Assembly: GCF_017315705.1 (NCBI RefSeq)
Contig: NZ_JAFLRF010000018.1
Coordinates: forward strand, 762-64,761
From: Trinickia mobilis
Lineage (GTDB): Bacteria > Pseudomonadota > Gammaproteobacteria > Burkholderiales > Burkholderiaceae
DNA length: 64,000 nt
Reading direction: 5' to 3'
Part shown: piece after piece, positions 38,294 to 46,205 of the stretch
Layout of the letters: every line of letters begins with the position of its first letter
Numbering within the stretch: position 1 is the first letter of the stretch
Notes under the pieces: generated by a model
Seen by the model: only the letters and a program-made list of their open reading frames with translations
What the model was told of the DNA's origin: nothing
The model's database searches: none
Translations under genes and position numbers: made by a program

Positions 38294-38851
38294 ATGGCGG
38301 CCAACATCGGCAAGCACGCGCAAGCGCGCCGAATCAATGTGCTGGTGGTCATCGATACGGCAAATGTCAAATGTGCCTATGGGCCGAACGAGAACATCGA
38401 GCATCCGCAGCCGATCGCTCACGAAGGCCAGTTCCTGATCAGCCCGAGTTCGCGGGCCATCGTCCATGGACAGGGGGCAGGCAAGCTGCGATTGCGGGCG
38501 AAAGCCGGTGACCAGGTGGCGATCCGGGTCACATCGATTGGCGGCAATGCAAGCGATGCGGTGATTGCCTACCGTGTCCATCCGTCCTCGCGAATGCAGG
38601 TCTTCGACCACTTCGAGCAAGTCTTCCTCACCAGAGAAGGGGCCGTGCGGCCCGACCCGGATTCCCCTTCCCGCGACGGGCTGCCGCCCGTCGAGTGCCA
38701 AGCCCATTTCTCGAGCTTCGATACGACCGTCATGGCACACGGCGCTGAACGGATCGAAATCGCCTTTGCGCTTTACGCGCTTTCCTCAAACGGCCAGCGT
38801 CAGGACCCGTTTGGTTATTACGTCTGTAATCCGGCGATAGACGTTGTGTAA
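38294..38851 (+). CDS. AidA/PixA family inclusion-body protein, paralogue 1
   Basis: A 185-residue protein from the ATG at 38294, with CGGAGG at 38281-38286. It has the family pattern INVLVVIDTANVKCAYGPNENIEHPQPI...HEGQFLISPSSR, the central GDQVAIRVTSIGGNASDAVIAYRV and the shared block REGAVRPDPDSPSRDGLPPVECQAHFSSFDTTV. PixA of Xenorhabdus forms crystalline inclusions; AidA of B. cepacia complex is quorum-sensing controlled and linked to virulence in nematodes. Molecular function is unknown. It is followed 188 bases later by a second paralogue on the same strand. Confidence 0.88.
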   Translation: MAANIGKHAQARRINVLVVIDTANVKCAYGPNENIEHPQPIAHEGQFLISPSSRAIVHGQGAGKLRLRAKAGDQVAIRVTSIGGNASDAVIAYRVHPSSRMQVFDHFEQVFLTREGAVRPDPDSPSRDGLPPVECQAHFSSFDTTVMAHGAERIEIAFALYALSSNGQRQDPFGYYVCNPAIDVV

Positions 38852-39039
38852 TCGGTTGTAATTTAAATATCCAAAAGCGCCTTTTCCATCGCGGCACTTA
38901 TTTGACGCGTGAATCGGATCCAAAACCTGTTTACACCGACAGGTGCGTTAAATAAAAAATAGGAGGAAATTGGCGATGACGGGGTTGGCGCAGTACCGTC
39001 ACGTTTAAATTCATTTCATCAAGCAAATGGAGGTTAAAC

Positions 39040-39597
39040 ATGGCAGACGTCGTTTTGTCAGCGAGCGCAGAAGACATCAACATCCTTGTGATTGTCGACA
39101 CGGAATACATCAAGGCCCATTATCCGAACGGCAGCAAGGATCCGAACAACCCGACAGGCATCGCGCACGACCATCAATTCATGATCTGTACCGGCGCGCG
39201 CAGCATCATCAAGGGGCAGGGCACGGGCGACCTTGAGTTCGTCGCGTACCCGGGCGACCGCGTCCTGTTTACCGGGGTGTCGATCTACGACAACTCCGAT
39301 GACGCGGTGATCGTCTACAACATCAAGCATTTCCAGGGCGACCAGGTGTTCAATCAGTTCAGCGCCGATACGGTTGTGAGAAACGGTGCGGTCCAGCCCA
39401 ATCCTGACTCTCCGAGCCGCAACGGCCTGCCGCCGCTGCAAAAGCAGATGACTTTCGCGACCTTCGGCTCGTCGGTCAGGCAGAGCGGCCGGGAGGGCTT
39501 CGGCGTCAGCTTCGGTCTCTACACGCTCGTCGGCGGGCAGAAACAAGAACTGTACGGTTACTACTGGTGGGACCCTTACATCACGGTTCCGGCGTAA
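39040..39597 (+). CDS. AidA/PixA family inclusion-body protein, paralogue 2
   Basis: A 185-residue protein exactly as long as its neighbour, with the same conserved blocks: INILVIVDTEYIKAHYPNGSKDPNNPTGIAHDHQFMICTGARSIIKGQGTGDLEFVAYPGD and RNGAVQPNPDSPSRNGLPPLQKQMTFATFGSSVRQSG. The C-terminal YGYYWWDPYI is the family ending. A GGAGG lies seven bases before the ATG. It diverges from paralogue 1 over most of its length, so the duplication is not recent. It is probably co-regulated, with a possible own promoter in the AT-rich 188-base spacer. Confidence 0.9.
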   Translation: MADVVLSASAEDINILVIVDTEYIKAHYPNGSKDPNNPTGIAHDHQFMICTGARSIIKGQGTGDLEFVAYPGDRVLFTGVSIYDNSDDAVIVYNIKHFQGDQVFNQFSADTVVRNGAVQPNPDSPSRNGLPPLQKQMTFATFGSSVRQSGREGFGVSFGLYTLVGGQKQELYGYYWWDPYITVPA

Positions 39598-39632
39598 TCG
39601 GGCGCTTGGCGGCACTTTAGAAGAATAAGAAA

Positions 39633-39684
39633 CGGCGCACGTCAGGACTCGCGTGACAGCGCGGGGCCGGCGTGCGTTTTTTTA
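39633..39684. terminator. Possible shared terminator of aidA and the orphan regulator
   Basis: CGCACG (39636-39641) and CGTGCG (39671-39676) pair over a 29-base loop that has its own GTCA/TGAC dyad, and a run of seven T follows. The site lies between convergent genes. The stem is short, so confidence is limited. Confidence 0.4.
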
Positions 39685-39697
39685 GCCGTCGCTCGGA

Positions 39698-40372
39698 TCA
39701 ACCGAACCGGTATCCCGAGCCGCGAATCGTGCGGATCATCGAGCGTTCTCCGGCGATGTCGATCTTCTTGCGCAAGCGTCCGACATGCACGTCGATTCGG
39801 TTCGTGCCGGGATCGAAGCGGCAGTCCCATACGGCTTCGAAAATCATCGTGCGCGTCAGGATGTGCCCGGCATGCCGCATCATGAATTCGAGCATGCGCC
39901 ACTCGGTGGGCTGCAGTTCGAGCTTGCGCTCGCGAAACTTGGCTTTGCGCCGCACGAGGTCGAGTTCGAGCGGCCCCTGGCGCAGCATCGTTTCGGTCTT
40001 CTCCGCCTGCGGCCGCCGGCGCAGCAAGACTTCCACGCGCGCTGCCATCTCTTCCGACGAGAACGGCTTCGACAAGTAATCGTCGGCGCCGGCACGCAAC
40101 CCCTGAATGCGCTGTTCGACCTCCGACATCGCACTCGTCATCAACACCGGCGTCTCCATGCCGACGCCGCGCATCGTCGCGACGATCGTCAAGCCGTCGA
40201 GGTCGGGCAGGGTCCGATCGAGCGTCACCACATCGTAGTTGCCCCCCATCACCTTCGCCAGTCCCTCGCGGCCCGTATGGGCGACGTCCACGGTCAGACC
40301 GCTCGCGGTGAGCGTGCACACGACGTCCCGAGTGATCAGCTCGTCATCTTCGATCGTCAATACCTTTGCCAT
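39698..40372 (-). CDS. OmpR-type response regulator, orphan
   Basis: A 224-residue regulator with a complete receiver (D52 in VVTLDRTLPDLDGL; SKPFSSEEM around the conserved lysine) and an OmpR winged helix (ELQPTEWRMLEFMMRHAGHILTRTMIFEAVWDCRFDPGTNRIDVHVGRLRKKID...IRTIRGSGYRFG). No sensor kinase gene lies on either side: upstream is an intergenic region with a dehydrogenase relic, downstream are the convergent aidA genes. The kinase must be encoded elsewhere. The usual acidic position after the phospho-Asp is Arg, which is unusual but tolerated. Confidence 0.9.
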   Translation of the reverse strand: MAKVLTIEDDELITRDVVCTLTASGLTVDVAHTGREGLAKVMGGNYDVVTLDRTLPDLDGLTIVATMRGVGMETPVLMTSAMSEVEQRIQGLRAGADDYLSKPFSSEEMAARVEVLLRRRPQAEKTETMLRQGPLELDLVRRKAKFRERKLELQPTEWRMLEFMMRHAGHILTRTMIFEAVWDCRFDPGTNRIDVHVGRLRKKIDIAGERSMIRTIRGSGYRFG

Positions 40373-40843
40373 GTTTCGAGTCCGCTTGGTCAGGCAGCCG
40401 CACGCGACGGCACGGTCTTGTCCGGTGCCCGAGATATTTCGAACGAGGCTTCATGGAGGCAAACACGGGGGGCTGCGCGTTTATTCCCGTCCCGCGAAGA
40501 ACGGCAGCACTGTGGCTGCAGGCGGATCACGCCTGCCAGACGCCCAATCGACGAATGTCGGCAGGTTCAGGACGGCTCGCGGCGGCACGCCTCGACGCAC
40601 GGTGTTGAGCTGATGAAGCTGCTCCAGCGTCGTGCGAGCCTCGTGCCTGGCACGTGCTCGAACGGCTGAATGTGGCCGTAGCCGGCATTGTTGATCAGCA
40701 CGAGGAGCGGCTCACGCGAATCGAGCTCGCGGGGCCGATCATTTCGCTCAGGCTCAAGGCGAAGGACCTGCGCGAGGCCGAAGCGCCGCGCAATTCGCTC
40801 TTTCCGGATCCTAGCGGCTTGCCCCAGGATCACGACGCAGGGT
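40373..40843 (-). pseudogene. Intergenic region with a short-chain dehydrogenase scrap
   Basis: Between the orphan regulator and the amidohydrolase the only protein-like signal is on the minus strand at about 40635-40710, reading LLVLINNAGYGHIQPFEHVPGTR. This is the NNAG motif region of a classical short-chain dehydrogenase. Neither the nucleotide-binding GxxxGxG part nor the YxxxK active site is present nearby in any frame, so it is a decayed remnant with large internal deletions. Confidence 0.5.
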
Positions 40844-41818
40844 TTAAGCGTTTTCCTTCCCGGTCGCCCCGAGCGCAGCCAGCCGCGGGAACAGCTTCAG
40901 CGCGTTACCGCTAAGGACGGCGCGGCTTTCTTCGCTGTCAAGTTCCGCGCTTGTCTCGATCTCTTGGCGGCAAGCGACGGCTAGATCTCGGCGAAGATAC
41001 GGATAGTCGGAGCCGAAAAGCACCTGGTCCATGCCGACTACAGAACGAAGCATCCGCAGGATAGGTGGCCGCCACGACACCGCCGTGTCCCAATAGAGCC
41101 TGCGAAGCGTGTCCGCAGCGGTCCCGCGCTCTTCCGCACCAGGGATCACGTTCATCTCGTCGACGACTGAAAAACGTGCCGCCAAATAGGGAATCGTGCC
41201 GCCGGCGTGAGAAATAATATATTTCACGTTCGGGGTGCGTGCGAAGGTATTGCCATAGTGCAGTTGCGCCACCGCCCGCGTCGTGTCAGCAGTGAAATCG
41301 ATCAACGTATCCGGCAGTCCAAGGCTGCGGGCGGCCGCGTCTGGGGACGACGTCGGGTGCAGGAAGACGACAGCTCCGCGTCTTTCCAACTCGTCGAACA
41401 GAGGACGGAATCGCGTATCGCCGAGATAGATGCCGCGCGCGTTGGAGAAAAGTACGACACCATCCAGCTTGAGAACGTCCAGACTGTATTCCAACTCGCG
41501 CAACGCACCGTCGACATCGGGCAACGGTAGTGCCGCGTATCCGCCGAAGCGTTCGGGACGCTCCTGGATCAGCCCCGCAGATATTTCGTTCACCCGGCGG
41601 GCAAGATCGCGGGCGGCGGCATCATCGCCCATATGGACGCCCGGCGTGCTGATGGAGGTAATCGCAACGTCGATCCCGGCGTCATCCATGAAAGATAGCG
41701 TGGACTCCTTCGACCAAGGCGCGGGCACGATCCCGCCGACGGGGCTGTGCGCGTCGTTCGTTGCGCGCCAGAAGACCTCGGGAAGAATGTGGTGGTGAAC
41801 GTCGACAGTGAGGGACAT
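40844..41818 (-). CDS. Amidohydrolase, ACMSD/resorcylate-decarboxylase-like
   Basis: About 324 residues from the ATG at 41818; an ATG two codons earlier is too close to GAAGGA. The N-terminus VDVHHHILPE gives the first metal histidines. Further on are VFLHPTSS, YIISHAGGTIPYLAARF (metal His) and LFGSDYPYLRRD (metal Asp). This is the order in the amidohydrolase_2 family, which contains 2-amino-3-carboxymuconate-6-semialdehyde decarboxylase and gamma-resorcylate decarboxylase. No catabolic neighbours suggest a substrate, and the gene borders the foreign-looking island. Confidence 0.85.
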   Translation of the reverse strand: MSLTVDVHHHILPEVFWRATNDAHSPVGGIVPAPWSKESTLSFMDDAGIDVAITSISTPGVHMGDDAAARDLARRVNEISAGLIQERPERFGGYAALPLPDVDGALRELEYSLDVLKLDGVVLFSNARGIYLGDTRFRPLFDELERRGAVVFLHPTSSPDAAARSLGLPDTLIDFTADTTRAVAQLHYGNTFARTPNVKYIISHAGGTIPYLAARFSVVDEMNVIPGAEERGTAADTLRRLYWDTAVSWRPPILRMLRSVVGMDQVLFGSDYPYLRRDLAVACRQEIETSAELDSEESRAVLSGNALKLFPRLAALGATGKENA

Positions 41819-42244
41819 CGTCATATTCCTTCGATATTGGACAGTGCTGATGGATGGGATCGCCAGCGCTGTCTCGTAGCATTGGCCGCTTGCACGACTT
41901 GGACAAAGCGGCACGAACGGCCGTCGCGTCAGCATTCGCTATCGGCGCGTGGCCTCGCAAATGGCATCGTTCTGGCCGGTTTCCGAGTAATACTATACAC
42001 GTGGAAAATATAGAGTCAAGGTGTGTCGTAGGGCAGGAATTAGCGACGCGACGTTTTACAGGGGTGACCGTTTGCGGACTGCCGTTCGGCGATTGCCATT
42101 GCAACGTCGTACGAAGAACATTGATTTTTGTCGCGCCGCTTGCGTTGATCGCGGCGTGCTTGTGGTCACGCCGCATGCAGCGGGCGTTAGGCAAGCTTGG
42201 CGCGGCACTCGCCCCTGGGTCCTCACTGAAAAGTCTCGCGGTCG
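41819..42244 (+). pseudogene. IS3-family transposase OrfA scrap in an otherwise empty region
   Basis: At 42018-42059 the plus strand encodes KVCRRAGISDATFY, the very conserved helix-turn-helix core of IS3-group OrfA proteins (CRxHGISxATFYxW). The frame leaves the similarity straight afterwards. No inverted repeats or OrfB pieces were found. It marks the edge of the foreign-looking segment. The rest of the 426 bases holds nothing recognisable. Confidence 0.5.
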
Positions 42245-43063
42245 TCAGTCACTTATCGTGTGCCCATCTATGGGTCGAAAATCCATAGCGTTCAAACCTC
42301 TAATACCCTTCGATGTCAGCAATAGTGCCCCGGAGGATGCGAACCCCAGCAGGCAGATCAGTAATGCGCCTCTGCTTCCGACTATAGAGGTTGCTGCGAA
42401 CCCTCCCAGCAGCGCACCAACCGGATCTGCCCCCCAGCTCACGAAACGCGTGGTTGCGGTGATTCTGGATAGATGTCTGTTGGCGACCATCGCCTGGCGA
42501 ACGGTTTGTTCGACTATGACGTGAACGACAATCAAGAAGTCCCACGCCGCAAGACACCCGGCGATGAGGGCTGCTCGCTGTAAAAATGGGAAATGGTCAG
42601 CAAAAAGGATTGGAATACCGATTGGACCGATGGCAAGCAGGGATCCGGTCAAAGCCGTGCGAACGCCGAGAAGATTGATCATTCTGGGAGCACACAGGGC
42701 TCCGAATAAGCCTGCCAGACCGACCACCGACACGACTGTTCCGAATGAGGCAGAATCAAAACCAAGCTCCTTTAACGCGTAAACAGTAAAAATGGTCAGA
42801 AATGCAGTGTGAAAAAGATTGAAAAAGCCCGCTGCTATAGCAATGGTTCTTTGAATTTCGTTTCTCCAGAGGAGGTTGACTCCGTCGGCGATGTCTGAAA
42901 GATGTGATTGATTCGGGTTGCAATTCCGAGATATATTCGGCCCCCTGCTCGCATCCTCATGTCCAAGTGCCAATGCATAGAGCACCGCTTGATGGGGGAA
43001 AGCCAATGAGAGATGGCGCTCCATCTCAGTTTGGTCAACGGCATTTGTGGGTACCGTGTCCAA
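42245..43063 (-). pseudogene. MFS transporter, C-terminal half only
   Basis: A frame of 272 codons. From about residue 55 it is the second half of an MFS exporter (helices 7-12): GVNLLWRNEIQRTIAIAAGFFNLFHTAFLTIFTVYALKELGF and VVSVVGLAGLFGALCAPRMINLLG are the helix 7-8 region. Helices 1-6 are missing. The first 50 residues are unrelated; HLSLAFPHQAVLYALALGHEDASRGPN loosely resembles a nitroreductase C-terminus. It overlaps the ThiF-like gene by 29 bases. It is probably a deletion product rather than a real half transporter. Base composition is lower in GC than the flanks. Confidence 0.6.
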
Positions 43064-43844
43064 CGCTCCGGCATGACGGCGTGATCGTGAAAAGGGGGCT
43101 TGCCAACAGTTCCGCGCTGAGGTCCGTTTGGGCTGCCATGACCACTTCCACTTTGGTTGCTTTCAGTGTGTTGGTGGGCCCAAACGACCACGGAATTGGT
43201 TCGACATTGAATTCAGTGAATGATGCATCCGATGTTTTTGAATGTTGTCGCTTCCAATCGCCATATGTCACATTGTTCCCGCTGGAACAAATCAAAGGCC
43301 CCCAATGTCCATAATAGACACCGACTCCCGCTGTAATCACCGCAACTTCATGCGCAGATCCATATTCGTAAGCAATATCGTCTATGGTCTGTCGAGGTGT
43401 GTCGAGGCAATTCACAATAATGTCGCATTGACCAATAGGGATCCTCTCAAGCGCTTCCAGCGAGTCGACTCGGCTAGTGAAGGGGTTAACAGAAGCACCG
43501 TCAATACGTGAGCCTATATATGTCGCGGCTACATCTACTTTGCTTTTTTTGATGTCGTTCAGGGAAAAAATGAACTGCCTATTCAAATTCGAAGCTTCGA
43601 CGCAATCGCTGTCGACGAGAATATAATTGCGGACACCAAGTGCCACCAGGTGTTGTAAGACGACGCTGCCAACTCCGCCAACCCCAAGCAGACAAACCGT
43701 CGCGGATCTTATCCGTCGCAACGTTTCGATAGGATTTGCGTCGAACGTTAAAAAATGGAATGGGCCGACATCGAGACCTCGTACAGTGGATTCCAGTAAA
43801 TCATGCGATTTATTGATCGATGGTTTGTATGGGCGCCGTATCAC
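43035..43844 (-). CDS. ThiF/E1-like adenylyltransferase of a possible peptide-modifying locus
   Basis: A 269-residue protein from a GTG at 43844. The E1/ThiF nucleotide site is complete: GVGGVGS (54-60), LVDSDCVEASNLNRQF (77-91), the KKSK lysine region (99-102) and NCLDTPRQTIDDIA (146-159). No paired CxxC zinc site follows, and the C-terminus (PSCRSVGHGTHKCR) ends in the overlap with the MFS fragment, so the 3' end may be truncated. Relatives adenylate C-termini or carboxylates (ThiF, MoeB, MccB, PaaA). The upstream 50-codon ORF is the natural candidate substrate. Lower GC and the context suggest transfer. Confidence 0.75.
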   Translation of the reverse strand: MIRRPYKPSINKSHDLLESTVRGLDVGPFHFLTFDANPIETLRRIRSATVCLLGVGGVGSVVLQHLVALGVRNYILVDSDCVEASNLNRQFIFSLNDIKKSKVDVAATYIGSRIDGASVNPFTSRVDSLEALERIPIGQCDIIVNCLDTPRQTIDDIAYEYGSAHEVAVITAGVGVYYGHWGPLICSSGNNVTYGDWKRQHSKTSDASFTEFNVEPIPWSFGPTNTLKATKVEVVMAAQTDLSAELLASPLFTITPSCRSVGHGTHKCR

Positions 43845-43846
43845 AC

Positions 43847-43875
43847 GGGCCCAAGCTTCAGCAAGGCTCGGGCCC
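43847..43875 (-). promoter_or_regulatory. Stem-loop occluding the ThiF-like gene start
   Basis: On the minus strand GGGCCCGAGC and GCTTGGGCCC form a 10-bp RNA stem (one G-U pair) with a 9-base loop, ending two bases before the GTG start. It lies between the small ORF stop (43884) and the ThiF start, and no separate Shine-Dalgarno is exposed. It should lower ThiF translation or 3'-protect the small-ORF message. Confidence 0.55.
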
Positions 43876-43883
43876 TTTTCGAT

Positions 43884-44036
43884 TTAGGTACGACGGACGA
43901 ATTGCTCAACCGGTTCGTTTGACTGAAGCGGTGTGAACAGCGATTCCAAACGGTTACCTTCCTCGTCGCGATACATCAATTGGATCAGAGCTTCGTCGCT
44001 ATTAGAAAAGGAGCCCGAATTAAACACGTCGTTCAT
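43884..44036 (-). CDS. Small ORF, 50 codons: candidate precursor peptide
   Basis: An ATG at 44036 follows GGAG with eight bases spacing. The product starts MNDVFNSGSFSNSDEALIQL, continues through YRDEEGNRLESLF and ends EQFVRRT. It is hydrophilic and acidic with no signal peptide. It is the only ORF upstream of and co-directional with the ThiF-like gene, 39 bases away. ThiF-like enzymes acting on ribosomal peptides include MccB (needs C-terminal Asn, not present) and PaaA of pantocin A, which joins two adjacent glutamates. This peptide has an E-E pair at 25-26. I do not recognise the sequence. Being a real gene is likely, being a precursor is inference. Confidence 0.5.
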   Translation of the reverse strand: MNDVFNSGSFSNSDEALIQLMYRDEEGNRLESLFTPLQSNEPVEQFVRRT

Positions 44037-44286
44037 GGGTTCATCTCCAAATAATTAAAATCTAGAGAACTGGAATTCAGGCGTCCGAAGCAACGTAATG
44101 CAACGGAAATGTTTCTGCAAGATATTTTCAATTTGTATGCCGAATGGATTAAATTGGGCTTTGTCACGTTGCTGGGGACAACCTGCGCGATGCGTCGATT
44201 GCGACGACGTCAATCTATCTGCATAGCGATGACGTGAGGTATGCCAAGCAAATCCAAGGTTGCTTCGTTTAATTGCCGCGCGGACG

Positions 44287-45441
44287 CTATTTCTGCGTCA
44301 CGCCTGTCAGGCCGCCCCACGTCTGCCCATCGAACAGAACATCGACGCGCCTCTCCTCCGGAATTTCGACCCCGCTCAAGGCGGCTGCTTCGCGGTACAG
44401 CGACGTCTGATTGATGCCGGCGGCAATCGCCGCATCGCCGGCGCGCTCGCCGTCGCCGTCACGCAGCAAATTCCAGCGCCGGTACTGAGCGAGAAACCAT
44501 TCGCCGTCCGACGGCCGCGGATAGTTGACCTTGCCGCCGTCGAAGAAGCTCATCGCGAGCGGCGGCTTAGCGAACTGCGCGCCTTCATACACCCCGACGA
44601 GCCGCGGCTCGATCACGTCGCGCGGCACGTTGAGCACATCGGGCTTCGCGAGCCAAGCTGAAATCTCCGAGCGATGCTCGCGCGTATCGACCCAGCGGCA
44701 CGCTTCGAGCATCGTCTGCACCAGCGCGCGCGCCGTATTCGGACAGAGCGACACGAAATCGCGCCGGCACGCGAGCACCTTCTCCGGATGACCAGGCCAG
44801 ATGTCGCTCGTCGCAATCGCGGTCCGCCCGGCGCGCCGCGCTTCGGCAACCGCGTTCCACGGCTCGCCGGCACAAAAGCCGTCGAGCTTGTCTTCCGCGA
44901 GCGCATCGACCATCTGCGGCGGCGGAATCACGACGCTCTGAATATCGCGCAGCGGATGCACGCCTTGCGCCGCGAGCCAGTAGTAGAGCCACATCGCGTG
45001 CGTGCCGGTCGGAAACGTCTGCGCAAAGACCGGCACGCGGTTCAACGAAGCGAGCCCTGTCTTGAGGTTGCCATGCTCCTTCACGGCGTGCGTGAGCCGG
45101 TTCGACAGCGTGATGCCTTGACCGTTGCGATTGAGCACGAGCAGCACGGCCATGTCCGCCTGCGGCCCGCCGATGCCGAGCTGCACGCCGTAGACGAGCC
45201 CATACAGCGCGTGCGCGGCATCGAGCTCGCCCGAGAGCAGCTTGTCGCGCACGGCCGCCCACGACGGCTGGCGGCACAGCTCGAGCGTGAGCCCGTGGCT
45301 GTGGCCGAATTCGAGCACCTTGGCGGCGACGAGCGGCGCGACGTCGGACAGCGCGACGAAGCCAAGGCGCAGATGCGTCTTCTCGGGCTTGCCGAACGTG
45401 TCTTCGGCCGGGCGCGCTAGGGGGGGAGTGGGCGTAGTCAT
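44287..45441 (-). CDS. nasS: NasS nitrate/nitrite sensor (NrtA-like, cytoplasmic)
   Basis: A 384-residue protein homologous to the nitrate-binding component NrtA/CmpA: LRLGFVALSDVAPLVAAKVLEFGHSHGLTLEL, PTGTHAMWLYYWLAAQGVHP and GFCAGEPWNAVAEARRAGRTAIATSDIWPGHPEKVL. It has no signal peptide or lipobox. This separates NasS, which stays in the cytoplasm and holds NasT inactive until nitrate or nitrite binds, from the transport protein. It lies directly downstream of nasT. Repeat copy C sits between them and provides the ribosome binding site. No nitrate ABC transporter genes are present. Confidence 0.9.
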   Translation of the reverse strand: MTTPTPPLARPAEDTFGKPEKTHLRLGFVALSDVAPLVAAKVLEFGHSHGLTLELCRQPSWAAVRDKLLSGELDAAHALYGLVYGVQLGIGGPQADMAVLLVLNRNGQGITLSNRLTHAVKEHGNLKTGLASLNRVPVFAQTFPTGTHAMWLYYWLAAQGVHPLRDIQSVVIPPPQMVDALAEDKLDGFCAGEPWNAVAEARRAGRTAIATSDIWPGHPEKVLACRRDFVSLCPNTARALVQTMLEACRWVDTREHRSEISAWLAKPDVLNVPRDVIEPRLVGVYEGAQFAKPPLAMSFFDGGKVNYPRPSDGEWFLAQYRRWNLLRDGDGERAGDAAIAAGINQTSLYREAAALSGVEIPEERRVDVLFDGQTWGGLTGVTQK

Positions 45442-45503
45442 GATGCCTCTCGTCCCCTTGGGGGAGGGGGCAGCGAACGATAGTGAGCGTGGGGGGTGTT
45501 CAT
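45439..45503 (-). repeat. Intercistronic repeat, copy C (65 bases)
   Basis: Read on the minus strand it starts ATGAACACCCCCCACGCTCAC, contains CGTTCGCTGCCCCC and a CCCC/GGGG hairpin, and ends GAGAGGCATC followed by the nasS ATG. It has the same length and layout as copy B. It begins eight bases after the nasT stop. Confidence 0.85.
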
Positions 45504-45510
45504 CGTGCTT

Positions 45511-46086
45511 TCAACCGAGAAGATCGGCCATCGAAACGAGCTGCCGCGCGACTTCGGCAACCTTGATGCCCTGGTCCATCGCGCGCTTGCGCAGCGTCGC
45601 ATACGCTTCCTGCTCGGACATCTTGCGGCGGTCCATCAGGAGCCGTTTCGCGCGGTCGATCATCTTGCGGTCGGCCAGTTCGCTTTCGACTTGGAGAAGA
45701 CGCTGGCGCAGCTTCTCTTCGTGCGCGAAGCGCGCGAGCGCGACTTCGAGAATCGGCGCGAGCCGCTCGGCCGCGAGGCCTTCGACGAGGTAGGCGGTCA
45801 CGCCCGCGCCGACTGCCGCGCGGATCAATTGCTGGTTCGAATCGCTGCTGAACATCAGCACGGGCCGGGGCGCCGTTTCGTTCATCACGGCGAGCTGCTC
45901 GAGCGTGTCGCGCGACGGCGATTCGGTATCGATGATGACCACGTCCGGCCGCTCGCTCTCGACGACCTTCGGCAGCGCCTGCGGCGTCGCGGCCTCGGGC
46001 AGCATGTCGTAGCCGAGTCGAGCGAGCGCCTCGCGCAAATCGCCGATGGGTTTGTCGGTGTCGGTGACGAGCAGCACGCGCAGCAT
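45511..46086 (-). CDS. nasT: NasT response-regulator antiterminator with ANTAR domain
   Basis: A 191-residue protein with an N-terminal receiver-like domain, D53 in DVVIIDTESPSRD, and a C-terminal coiled coil plus ANTAR RNA-binding domain (about 125-185: LRQRLLQVESELADRKMIDRAKRLLMDRRKMSEQEAYATLRKRAMDQGIKVAEVARQLV). NasT binds paired hairpins in nitrate-assimilation leaders and prevents termination. The expected double hairpin with identical hexaloops is present in the narK leader of this window. NasS, encoded next, is its inhibitor. Confidence 0.93.
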   Translation of the reverse strand: MLRVLLVTDTDKPIGDLREALARLGYDMLPEAATPQALPKVVESERPDVVIIDTESPSRDTLEQLAVMNETAPRPVLMFSSDSNQQLIRAAVGAGVTAYLVEGLAAERLAPILEVALARFAHEEKLRQRLLQVESELADRKMIDRAKRLLMDRRKMSEQEAYATLRKRAMDQGIKVAEVARQLVSMADLLG

Positions 46087-46205
46087 GGGGGAGGGAGGGC
46101 TCGGCAGATCAGGTTCCAGTGTCTCGACGCCGTCGCGCGCAGGGCGGCGCGGCGTTCATGTGTTCAATATACGCAGGTTCGTGCGGTTCGCGTAAGCGCC
46201 GAGCG

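Noticed and set aside
43884-44036. Calling the 50-codon ORF a microcin C (MccA) precursor
   Set aside because: MccB substrates end in Asn, which is adenylated; this peptide ends in Arg-Arg-Thr. A different peptide chemistry, or none, must be assumed.
44287-45441. Nitrate ABC-transporter binding protein (NrtA)
   Set aside because: There is no signal peptide or lipobox and no permease or ATPase genes nearby. Position next to an ANTAR protein fits NasS.
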